Below, piece after piece: positions 1-6,256 of a stretch of DNA of 64,000 nt (position 1 is the stretch's first letter; the number at the start of each line of letters is the position of its first letter). The notes under the pieces are model-generated. The model saw only the letters and a program-made list of their open reading frames with translations. It had not been told where the DNA came from and searched no databases. The translations under genes were made by a program, and so were the position numbers. Origin of the DNA: Butyrivibrio sp. XPD2006 (GTDB lineage Bacteria > Bacillota > Clostridia > Lachnospirales > Lachnospiraceae); NCBI RefSeq assembly GCF_000420865.1, contig NZ_ATVT01000010.1:1-64000 (forward strand), read 5' to 3'.

Positions 1-111
1 ATTCTGTCAACTATTTTCGCAGAAAAAAAGACCCCTATACCATTTCTGGTATAAGAGTCTTATTTCCGTCACCCTTAACTTAATGACATTGGCGATAAAC
101 GCTTCCTTTTT
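1..111. other. Left chromosomal flank of the integrated element
   Basis: No gene is visible here. The stretch holds an intrinsic terminator (listed separately) and a short A/T-rich segment before the 18-bp att repeat begins at 112. It probably represents the sequence that originally lay downstream of tRNA-Met before the element inserted. This is an inference from the duplicated tRNA 3' end. Confidence 0.5.
28..61 (-). terminator. Intrinsic terminator, probably the original tRNA-Met terminator
   Basis: A 14-15 bp stem (arms about 28-42 and 47-61, two G-U pairs) with a 4-nt loop is followed on the minus strand by a run of seven T (complement of 23-29). On the plus strand the tail is poorer in T. 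It lies just beyond the left att copy, in the right place to have terminated the tRNA-Met transcript before integration. Confidence 0.65.
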
Positions 112-129
112 TAGTAGCGAGAGGGGGAC
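112..129. repeat. Left attachment site copy (18-bp direct repeat)
   Basis: Identical to 5996-6013. It reproduces the last 15 nt of tRNA-Met and the three following bases. Identity ends abruptly on both sides (111 versus 5995 and 130 versus 6014 differ), as expected for a site-specific recombination scar. Confidence 0.8.
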
Positions 130-147
130 CCGCAGCCCCTACATCAT

Positions 148-221
148 ACTCAAACCCACATAGAAAGGAGGTTTTCAAGCTCTGCTTCTACTACTCAAAC
201 ACCTACTCAAACAACTCAAAC
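148..221 (+). repeat. Left arm-type repeats ACTCAAAC (four copies)
   Basis: Copies of ACTCAAAC lie at 148-155, 193-200, 205-212 and 214-221, just inside the left att site. The same octamer occurs at the right end (5934-5941, 5944-5951, and inverted at 5989-5996). Direct repeats at both ends next to the core sites are what integrase arm-binding sites look like; that function is inferred. Confidence 0.6.
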
Positions 222-1682
222 AATTTCCCATTTTAAGCTTTTACCGTCATCAGATGGCATAAATGGCACAGGATAAGAAAGCTTATTATCTTGTAAGAAC
301 TTTATATCTATCAAAGGCAATGATAAAAGCTCTTTTGCTGCATCATCATAAGCCTCAATAATGCGCTTTTCAGCTTCTTTTACCTTATCTTTAAGCTCCG
401 TATTTTCCCTCTCGAGATATTCTTTTTCAACATCAGTCTTTTCCTTAACTTCTACTTCATTAAGAATAGCAGAATAATCAACAGGCTTATCATTAGCTTT
501 TTTATCAGCAAACTGTTTAAGACTCGCTTCAAAGCCCTTCTTAAACTCAAGGAATCTTTCAAGTCTCTCTTTTTGTTCTTCTGAAGTACCTCTCTTTGAT
601 GCATGAGTACAGATAAGATGACCTTCTGCATCTACATGACAGACATAAAAACGGTCAATAAAAGCACTGTTTTCGGGATTTCCGCCACAGTCTCTTACCC
701 ACTCTTCAAAAGATACATTAGAAGTAACGACAAAGAGTTTTCCGCACCAATACGCATTATTTTTATTACGAACATAAGCTCTACAGATATAGTTATCAGC
801 CATACTTAAAAGGGCTTCAGAAGTATAGTCTGATATAGATATAACTTCAGTAGAAGGCTGTAAGTCGTCATACTTGCCTGTTTTTCCGCTTGTTACTGCA
901 AGAGAATGAGGCAAGTTATCGGAGTAGAAACTCTTTCCGATACCTGGAGCACCTTGTATAAAGATAGATAAACGGTTGATATACCTATTCTCATTATATC
1001 TTTTGTGTAATCCTCTATAGTAGCTCTCTTTGATAGTCTTCATGGAAGTAAGCTTTCTTTGTGCAAAAGATAGGTTACCATACCACTCTTCCCAGTCTTT
1101 AAGCTCATATCCAAGCTGAAAAGCTGCATCATCAAGAACTACAAGCTGCTCAAGAGATAGTTTTCCTGTAGAAAGCCCTTGTTCATATCCCTTACGAAGA
1201 GATAAGAACTCGTCCAAAGATATATTCATAATTACTTCAGAAATATCATACTGTTCTTTACCGTCTTTAATAGCTTCTTCTGTGTCATGTGTAGCATACA
1301 TGGCACAGCCAATCATTGTTTTACATGGTTCTACACCGTGGTTTTTAAAAAGGTCATCATCAATATCTTTTCTATATGTAACGTCAAAGAGTGATAACCA
1401 CTGACTTATGTGAATAGGTTGATTATCACGTTTTTTAGCCCATATATGTACATGTGGCTTTTCATTAGCAGGAAGCCATATATTATCACCAAGAGTATCT
1501 TTATAGTGAACAATGGCGAACACTATAAAATCTCTTGAAATAAAAGGTATGATTTTTTGTATTTTGTGGATTATATCAAGATATGTAGCCGTTTCAGGAA
1601 GTCCAAGCTGTTCAGCATAGCACTTAACTGAAATAGTGCGTAAAGAACTACGCATAGTATAGGAAGTTTTCTTTTTTTTCAT
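216..1682 (-). CDS. Plasmid replication protein: HUH-type nickase fused to P-loop helicase
   Basis: Probable replication initiator of the element. Numbered from the upstream ATG at 1745, the N-terminal half has the rolling-circle signature: a hydrophobic strand near 73-80, the HUH motif HVHIW at 98-102, and a Tyr in a YATH motif at 150, where Rep_2/RepB nickases keep the catalytic Tyr. A Walker A motif GAPGIGKS follows at 265-272, and the C-terminal third resembles a superfamily 3-type helicase with a coiled-coil tail. This two-domain layout is that of bacterial plasmid Reps related to CRESS-DNA virus Reps. I prefer the ATG at 1682, which follows GGAAAGG by 11 nt. The ATG at 1745 adds 21 unlikely residues and lies in an inverted repeat. 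It is the last gene of the minus-strand set. Confidence 0.75.
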   Translation of the reverse strand: MKKKKTSYTMRSSLRTISVKCYAEQLGLPETATYLDIIHKIQKIIPFISRDFIVFAIVHYKDTLGDNIWLPANEKPHVHIWAKKRDNQPIHISQWLSLFDVTYRKDIDDDLFKNHGVEPCKTMIGCAMYATHDTEEAIKDGKEQYDISEVIMNISLDEFLSLRKGYEQGLSTGKLSLEQLVVLDDAAFQLGYELKDWEEWYGNLSFAQRKLTSMKTIKESYYRGLHKRYNENRYINRLSIFIQGAPGIGKSFYSDNLPHSLAVTSGKTGKYDDLQPSTEVISISDYTSEALLSMADNYICRAYVRNKNNAYWCGKLFVVTSNVSFEEWVRDCGGNPENSAFIDRFYVCHVDAEGHLICTHASKRGTSEEQKERLERFLEFKKGFEASLKQFADKKANDKPVDYSAILNEVEVKEKTDVEKEYLERENTELKDKVKEAEKRIIEAYDDAAKELLSLPLIDIKFLQDNKLSYPVPFMPSDDGKSLKWEIV

Positions 1683-1741
1683 AGTCTTTTGTACCTTTCC
1701 AACGGGGGGAGAATGTAGGAGTCCCGTTTGCTTATATAAGT

Positions 1742-1850
1742 ACATGTATCTCTTCTGTGAAAAAATACCCTCACTTTTTGAGATACATGTGATATAATCA
1801 GAAAAAAGAAGAAAAAGACGTAATTCAACGATTTTTGTTTTTTCTGATTA
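1742..1850. repeat. Two nested-style inverted repeats upstream of rep
   Basis: The first pair is an 11-bp perfect inverted repeat, ACATGTATCTC at 1742-1752 and its complement at 1780-1790, with a 27-nt loop. The second pair is 13 bp, TAATCAGAAAAAA at 1795-1807 and its complement at 1838-1850, with a 30-nt loop. They could be Rep operators, antisense-RNA stems or a single-strand origin. Confidence 0.5.
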
Positions 1851-1869
1851 CATATATATATGAGAAAAA

Positions 1870-1890
1870 AAATCTCTAAAATTGAGATTT
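1870..1890. terminator. Bidirectional intrinsic terminator
   Basis: A 7-bp stem (AAATCTC at 1870-1876, GAGATTT at 1884-1890) is flanked by T-rich tails on both strands. The minus-strand tail is a run of eight T. It would separate mob and origin-region transcription from rep. Confidence 0.5.
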
Positions 1891-2000
1891 TTGATATTTT
1901 TCATATGGTTTTGTACCTTGAAGAAGTTTCCTGTAGGAGGGAGGCTTCTTCTTTTTTATTACTGTTGATATGTGCGCTCGTGTAGCCCAAAGAATAAAAG

Positions 2001-2206
2001 TGGCTACATGGCTACACGGCGGGGGCTCTTGGCCGTAGCACCGCCCCCGCACGCGCAAAACCGCATTTTTACTGTGTTTTTACTGCTTTTTATAGTGGCT
2101 ACAAAGTGGCTACATGGCTACAGTGGCTACATGATGGCTACATACTATGTAGCCACTTCTAAGCCAGTATTTATGCGACTTTTCAGACTTTGGCTACATG
2201 GCTACA
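2001..2206 (+). repeat. Iteron cluster: nine TGGCTACA direct repeats plus one inverted copy
   Basis: Exact TGGCTACA copies start at 2001, 2009, 2096, 2107, 2115, 2124, 2135, 2191 and 2199. One inverted copy, TGTAGCCA, lies at 2148-2155. Three pairs are back to back in a 16-bp tandem (2001/2009, 2107/2115, 2191/2199). Such octamer arrays next to a rep gene are typical iterons that bind an initiator. Confidence 0.7.
2019..2050. other. G+C-rich hairpin inside the iteron region
   Basis: A perfect 8-bp stem (GCGGGGGC at 2019-2026, its complement at 2043-2050) with a 16-nt loop. It is strikingly G+C-rich in an A/T-rich region. A stem-loop between iterons next to an HUH Rep gene is a natural candidate for the nick-site cruciform; no known nick sequence is recognised in the loop. 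Confidence 0.45.
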
Positions 2207-2223
2207 TGTTTTTTAATGCAAAA

Positions 2224-2252
2224 AAATAAGAGGCAGTTGATACCTCTTATTT
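2224..2252 (-). terminator. Intrinsic terminator after the mobilization gene
   Basis: A perfect 10-bp stem (AAATAAGAGG at 2224-2233, its complement at 2243-2252) is followed on the minus strand by a T-run. It lies about 80 bp after the relaxase stop codon. Confidence 0.7.
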
Positions 2253-2334
2253 CTATAAACTTATTCTGTCGGCGATGATGATATAAAGACCGCATATCAT
2301 ATCCGCCGACGGGGTCTCGAGAGGGAAAGAACAA

Positions 2335-4149
2335 TCACCTTCCATATCCATACTGTGCTTCCTGTATCATCTCAAAAGCCATCCTGACAAGTGAAAATAA
2401 GTCTGAAAGTATACCTGTGATAATAGGTGTATACTGAGTTTGTAGAGTGTTTATAGATGATGCGTGCTTATGCTTTGAGCCGTACTTCTTATATATCTCA
2501 GAAGATACGCTCTTACTAGCTGTCCATATATCGCTTATTTCACTGTACATTTCTTTTCTGCCACCATAGTCAAGGATTTTCAGGTATTCATTCTTAACCA
2601 TTCCGTTTAGGGCTTGTATGCTAGTTGAAAGGCGGTCTGCATCATCATCAAGAGTAAAGAAAGGGATGTTCTTATCTATCTTGTGATGATATTCGTCAAG
2701 TGTATCAAGTGCCTCACATGCTTTGATGATAGCGGCTCTTTCTTTTTCAGAGTCCACTTTGAGTAGCGCATACTCATGTATAAGCCCTGAAAGTGTAGAA
2801 GCGGAAGTATAAGGATTCTTCTTTGCTCTCGAGAATCTCTTTTCAAAGTCAGCTATCTGTTTATCTTTTTCAGTCTTATAACCTTTGTATTTGTCCCTCT
2901 GTTTTTCAGCAGAATCACGGGCGTTATTTGCTTTTGCATATTTCTTTTTAAAATCATCCCTTTCTTCTTCAAGTCCTTGTATCTGTTCATCTTTCTGCTT
3001 TACATCATCAGCAGCAGCACAGTAGCTCCAAAGCTCCTGTTCAGGTACTGCATAATGGGTCTCTTTTTTACCGAAGATTTTTACTTTTTTGTAGTCTGTC
3101 GGTTGATGAAAAGTCTTGGTAAATGCTTCATACTCAACTTTCTTCCGTTCCTGCTCAGTAAGTGTTTTAGAGTTTTCTTTTTTCTTATTTTCCTGTTCAA
3201 AAAGTATTTTAGAGTTTTCTTCTATCTGTGCTTCCTGTGTATCAAGTTTTTTGTCGTTTTCTTGTATAAGGTACTTTGTAGTGTCATTTGCACTCTCGAG
3301 AGCATCAGCACTTCTTCTTGCTCTATACTCCCGTGCATCTTCATGGTCTCTTTGGGTCGGCTTTTTAGTCTGCTTCATATCAAGTCCGACCTCTTTAGCT
3401 ATCTCACGAAGTACGACTCTTTGACGCTCCTGCCATGCGGTAGTTGCGTTTTCCTGTCTGCCGTTTTTACTTATATCTATCCCGTGCATTTTTAGCTGCG
3501 CTTTTAAAGCAGTTGACCTATCATTTCTTACTTTCTGACCTCTTTCACTTTCTACCACTGGGACATATATGATATGCAGATGCGGAGAAGTCTCATCCAT
3601 GTGGATAGCAGCAGCGACTATATGAAGATTAGGATTTTCTCTTTTCCATTGTTCATAATATCGCTTCAATCCCTCAAGACACTGTTCCCTTTTTTCAGGG
3701 TCATCAGATATCCCCTTGACGCCGTTCTTTTCATCATCATCCCTACCACCAAACTGGGCAACAACTTCATAAGCTAATTTCGTACTATTCTTTTTTGTAT
3801 CATGTTGGTAAATATAGCTGTAGTAGTTTCCTTTTACACGGTCTTTATGTCCTTTACCGTCATGTAGTAGTATCTGGTCATACTCGTCTACTGCTGGCTG
3901 AAAAGTCTTTTCATAAAACTCTTTTAAAGGCTCATAGTGTAAAAGCACATTTTTATCAGCGTCTTCCATATGTACATGAAAAGGCTCAGGGATAAAGTCA
4001 GGCGGAAGTACACCGTCTGCTTTTCTTTTTTCATAATATGCATAGTAGTTTGCTTCTTCTTTCTTCATATACTCAGGGTCTCTGATAGTATGAAGTATAT
4101 TAAACTTAGGCTCCTGTCTGAAGCTTACATATCCATCAATTCCATCCAT
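2335..4149 (-). CDS. MobV/Pre-type mobilization relaxase
   Basis: Nicks the element at oriT to start mobilization by a helper conjugation system. The MobV/Pre (Mob_Pre) histidine motif HMDETSPHLHI lies at residues 192-202 (numbered from the TTG at 4179), with metal-binding His at 193, 200 and 202. An N-terminal segment with VSFRQEP resembles the start of the family. The C-terminal half, roughly 300-470, is a long charged Gln/Lys/Glu coiled coil. Length (about 604 aa) is usual for Clostridia. The start is uncertain: ATG 4149 follows GGATGGTG and gives an N-terminus nearest the family, while ATG 4161 and TTG 4179 are alternatives. A candidate oriT lies immediately upstream, as in other MobV plasmids. 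Confidence 0.8.
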   Translation of the reverse strand: MDGIDGYVSFRQEPKFNILHTIRDPEYMKKEEANYYAYYEKRKADGVLPPDFIPEPFHVHMEDADKNVLLHYEPLKEFYEKTFQPAVDEYDQILLHDGKGHKDRVKGNYYSYIYQHDTKKNSTKLAYEVVAQFGGRDDDEKNGVKGISDDPEKREQCLEGLKRYYEQWKRENPNLHIVAAAIHMDETSPHLHIIYVPVVESERGQKVRNDRSTALKAQLKMHGIDISKNGRQENATTAWQERQRVVLREIAKEVGLDMKQTKKPTQRDHEDAREYRARRSADALESANDTTKYLIQENDKKLDTQEAQIEENSKILFEQENKKKENSKTLTEQERKKVEYEAFTKTFHQPTDYKKVKIFGKKETHYAVPEQELWSYCAAADDVKQKDEQIQGLEEERDDFKKKYAKANNARDSAEKQRDKYKGYKTEKDKQIADFEKRFSRAKKNPYTSASTLSGLIHEYALLKVDSEKERAAIIKACEALDTLDEYHHKIDKNIPFFTLDDDADRLSTSIQALNGMVKNEYLKILDYGGRKEMYSEISDIWTASKSVSSEIYKKYGSKHKHASSINTLQTQYTPIITGILSDLFSLVRMAFEMIQEAQYGYGR

Positions 4150-4210
4150 ATATATCACCATCCATTCAGGTAAAATCAACCCGTTAATATCCCCATATGT
4201 AACTCACTAC

Positions 4211-4259
4211 AAGTGTGGGGGTATATATTTCGCTCCGCTCATATATTCTCCCCACACTT
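4211..4259. other. Candidate oriT: long inverted repeat upstream of the relaxase gene
   Basis: Perfect 10-bp outer arms AAGTGTGGGG (4211-4220) and its complement (4250-4259), inner A/T-rich partly complementary arms, and a G+C-rich centre. It has no T-run, so it is not a terminator. An inverted repeat just upstream of a mobV gene is the usual place and form of oriT in this plasmid class. The nick site is not identified. Confidence 0.5.
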
Positions 4260-4318
4260 TCCGTTCGCTCTGCCGAGGGCTAAAGACATATACACTACCG
4301 TTAGGCTTCTGTATACGC

Positions 4319-4516
4319 TCACGCTAGGTCTTCTCCGAGATACTCTTTGAAAGCGTCCAGAGTCTTAAAGCGACTTCTGACAAGAGATACTATCTCTTTG
4401 TCTTCTTTGTCTTTTTGTGTTTTCTTCTGCTTCTCAAGTCTTGCTTTTGTTTCTGCAAGTGCTTTCTCCTTTTTAGCAATCAATACTTCCAATTCCTCAT
4501 TTGTCATTGCCTTCAT
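4319..4516 (-). CDS. Small coiled-coil protein, possible mobilization accessory
   Basis: A 65-residue protein with a strong ribosome binding site (AAGGAG, 10 nt before the ATG). Residues 5-40 are a charged Lys/Glu heptad-like helix, followed by a short globular tail ending in EYLGEDLA. It lies upstream of the relaxase gene on the same strand, with the candidate oriT between them. Small helical proteins in this position in Clostridial mobilizable plasmids often help the relaxase bind oriT. No catalytic motif is visible, so function is inferred from context only. Confidence 0.6.
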   Translation of the reverse strand: MKAMTNEELEVLIAKKEKALAETKARLEKQKKTQKDKEDKEIVSLVRSRFKTLDAFKEYLGEDLA

Positions 4517-4626
4517 AACTAAAAATCTCCTTTCATGTCTTTTTGGTTATAAATATCTCTTTCTTCTATATGTATTTTGTTTTTGGAAAAATGGTCGATA
4601 AAGTGAACTTTTACTTATAGGAATGT

Positions 4627-4640
4627 ATAACGGTCGTTAT
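4627..4640. promoter_or_regulatory. Short palindrome upstream of the integrase gene
   Basis: ATAACG and CGTTAT flank a 2-bp centre, about 50 bp before the integrase start, in the gap between divergently transcribed mob-side and int genes. It could be an operator for a regulator or the integrase itself. No cognate regulator gene is in the element. Confidence 0.3.
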
Positions 4641-4692
4641 TTTTCACCTTTTGCGTGAATCCACCTGCATATACTAAGGGAGGTATAAGTAT

Positions 4693-5931
4693 ATGCACAT
4701 AACAAATGAACAGAAGCAAAAAATCAATTTTATTAAGAGTCTTGATGGAATGATAAACTCTGCAGTAGAATTATCAGAAGCAGAGCTTGAAAAGTATCAA
4801 AAGATGAAAAAGGAGAACCTTGAAAAGTTAATAAGTGAAGTACACAAAGAAAAAATAAGACATGATTTTCCAAGAGATGGAAAGATATATCATTTTACTG
4901 TTGTTACTGATATAAATGGTAAAAGAAAACAGAAAACAGTAATAAATGATGGTACTGATAAAAGTAAATTTGCGTTTTATGAAAAGCTGTATGAATTTTA
5001 CTTTGGGAACAGTAAGAAGACTTTTGCTGTTGTCTTTGAAGAATACTTCCAGAGCATGAAGCCTAAGTGGAAAGATGGCGGTAAGAAAGTCAGAACGGAT
5101 TATAAAGGTAATATTCAAGGTACTGACATTGATAAAATGCTTATTGTAAAGATTAAAGGAAGTGACCTTGATAATTTCTTCCAGAGATATTCTGAAAAGG
5201 AAAAAAGAAAAAAGATAACGAATGTGAAGTCCATCTTTAATACAGTCTTTGATTATGCAGTAGCACATGACATTGTTCAGAACAATATCGCCCGTGAGTA
5301 TAACAGCGGAAGTATTACAGCAAAAGCAGCCGACAAAGACCCTCATGACTGCTATACGGACATTGATGCATATCTTTTCAGGAAACACGTAGACAAGTCT
5401 AATATATATGACCTTGCAGCCATGTTTCACTCTTATATAGATGCAAGATGTGGAGAAGTTTTTGCTATCAATATAAGTGATATATCATGGGATAAGAAGT
5501 CAGTATGGATACATAGAGAGATAGTAGAAAGATATGATGAAAACGGAAAAGGTCACTATGTTGAAGTACAACACAATAAGTCACGAAAAGACCTTGGAAG
5601 ACACTTTCCTTTATCAGATGAAGCTATTGAGATATTAAAGCTTGCTATAGGAGATAGGACAGAAGGATATGTCTTTACCGGCAGAAAGGGCGGTCATCTC
5701 TTTTTAACACCCTACTTGGAGCATATAGCCGCCGTTTGTGAACGTGCAGGCATCACATATCGTGGAAGCCATAAGTTCCGTTTTAGGGCGGCTACAAAGC
5801 TTGCTTTCCTCTTAGATGACGCTACAGCAGCTACTGTAGGCGGTCACTCACAACAGACTATACAAGGCTATAAGAGAATAGCGGCTCAGATGTCTGAAGC
5901 GACCATGGATGCTATACGACAAGCTTTATAA
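4693..5931 (+). CDS. Tyrosine recombinase / integrase of the element
   Basis: Catalyses site-specific insertion at and excision from the tRNA-Met 3' end. The C-terminal catalytic domain has the full set of residues: Arg252 in DARCGE, the HKFR box (His360, Arg363), His385 in GGHS, and nucleophile Tyr393 in QGYKR, at the usual His-to-Tyr spacing. A SAM-like core-binding domain fills about 105-200, and the N-terminal 100 residues probably hold the arm-binding domain. Length (412 aa) is usual for phage/ICE integrases. The ATG follows GGGAGG by 9 nt. The gene points at the right att site and ends 64 bp before it, between two clusters of arm-type repeats. Confidence 0.9.
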   Translation: MHITNEQKQKINFIKSLDGMINSAVELSEAELEKYQKMKKENLEKLISEVHKEKIRHDFPRDGKIYHFTVVTDINGKRKQKTVINDGTDKSKFAFYEKLYEFYFGNSKKTFAVVFEEYFQSMKPKWKDGGKKVRTDYKGNIQGTDIDKMLIVKIKGSDLDNFFQRYSEKEKRKKITNVKSIFNTVFDYAVAHDIVQNNIAREYNSGSITAKAADKDPHDCYTDIDAYLFRKHVDKSNIYDLAAMFHSYIDARCGEVFAINISDISWDKKSVWIHREIVERYDENGKGHYVEVQHNKSRKDLGRHFPLSDEAIEILKLAIGDRTEGYVFTGRKGGHLFLTPYLEHIAAVCERAGITYRGSHKFRFRAATKLAFLLDDATAATVGGHSQQTIQGYKRIAAQMSEATMDAIRQAL

Positions 5932-5933
5932 AT

Positions 5934-5996
5934 ACTCAAACAAACTCAAACAAAAAGAAAACCCCTTGAAACATACTATTTTCAAGGGGTTTGAGT
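5934..5996 (+). repeat. Right arm-type repeats ACTCAAAC (two direct, one inverted)
   Basis: ACTCAAAC occurs at 5934-5941 and 5944-5951 and inverted (GTTTGAGT) at 5989-5996, touching the att core. It mirrors the cluster at 148-221. Likely integrase or excisionase arm sites; binding is inferred. Confidence 0.55.
5960..5991. terminator. Hairpin between integrase gene and tRNA
   Basis: A 12-bp perfect stem (AACCCCTTGAAA at 5960-5971, its complement at 5980-5991) with an 8-nt loop. It has A's before it and only a short T tract after it. It can terminate the integrase message and leftward tRNA read-through. Its right arm overlaps the inverted arm-type repeat. Confidence 0.55.
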
Positions 5997-6013
5997 AGTA
6001 GCGAGAGGGGGAC
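5996..6013. repeat. Right attachment site copy (18-bp direct repeat)
   Basis: Overlaps the 3' end of the intact tRNA-Met gene and is identical to 112-129. Together the copies define the element ends. The tRNA-proximal copy keeps the functional gene. Confidence 0.8.
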
Positions 6014-6072
6014 TTGAACCCTCGACACCGCGGGTATGAACCGCGTGCTCTAGCCAGCTGAGCTACCTCGCC
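5999..6072 (-). tRNA. tRNA-Met (CAU), elongator type
   Basis: Cloverleaf read on the minus strand: acceptor GGCGAGG pairs with TCTCGCT (two G-U pairs), D-arm GCTC/GAGC, anticodon stem CGCGG/CCGCG with loop TTCATAC (anticodon CAU), T-loop TTCAAGT, discriminator A. The acceptor starts with a G-U pair rather than the mismatch of initiator tRNA, and the body resembles elongator Met tRNAs. CCA is not encoded. The T-stem has an A-C mismatch at 50-64. A tRNA-Ile2 with modified CAU cannot be excluded from sequence alone. The 3' end is the integration target. Confidence 0.92.
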
Positions 6073-6106
6073 ATATCTTCGCTCGTCAATCACAAGCGAC
6101 TAGAAT

Positions 6107-6136
6107 AATATACCTCTTACATGGGGGAGTTGTCAA
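6107..6136 (-). promoter_or_regulatory. Promoter of tRNA-Met
   Basis: On the minus strand a perfect -35 TTGACA (6131-6136), an 18-bp spacer and a -10 TATATT (6107-6112). It lies about 35 bp before the tRNA 5' end, as expected for a stable RNA promoter. Confidence 0.75.
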
Positions 6137-6256
6137 CAAAAAATATTAAAAAAATCAAAGTATTTTTCTCATGATATTAAAGTGTTCATTTTATTGTAAA
6201 ATGAATATATATCATTTAGATAAATACAGACGGAATGAATAAGCGGAGGTCAGAAT

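Larger units (their letters stand above)
1683..2334. other. Gene-free region with inverted repeats and iterons: likely origin region
   Basis: This 650-bp gap between the mob and rep genes has no convincing gene. An 85-codon frame over 1972-2229 only translates the repeats. It contains a long inverted repeat overlapping the 5' end of rep (1742-1752/1780-1790), a second one (1795-1807/1838-1850), a bidirectional terminator, an iteron cluster, a G+C-rich hairpin and the mob terminator. A position beside a Rep gene and the repeat density suggest the double-strand origin; this is inference. Confidence 0.6.
112..6013. mobile_element. Integrated mobilizable replicon (Rep + MobV + integrase) at tRNA-Met
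   Basis: The element is about 5.9 kb and is bounded by identical 18-bp direct repeats at 112-129 and 5996-6013. The right copy is the 3' end of tRNA-Met plus three bases. It encodes a rolling-circle/helicase Rep, a MobV-type relaxase, a small coiled-coil protein and a tyrosine recombinase, with iterons and a candidate oriT in the gaps. Tyrosine integrases commonly target tRNA 3' ends and rebuild the gene on insertion, which fits the intact tRNA at the right end. No resistance, defence or metabolic cargo is visible, so it resembles an integrated mobilizable plasmid. Base composition is more A/T-rich than the chromosomal genes to the right. Confidence 0.85.

Noticed and set aside
2001..2206. 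CRISPR-like array
   Set aside because: The repeats are only 8 bp with irregular or no spacers, and no cas genes are present; iterons fit better.
1972..2229. 85-codon open frame across the iteron region
   Set aside because: It only translates the TGGCTACA repeats and the hairpin, has no ribosome site and no protein-like composition.
2977..3495. 172-codon open frame antisense to the relaxase gene
   Set aside because: It is a shadow of the low-complexity coiled-coil region of the MobV gene; composition is Phe/Leu/Ser-rich and there is no ribosome site.
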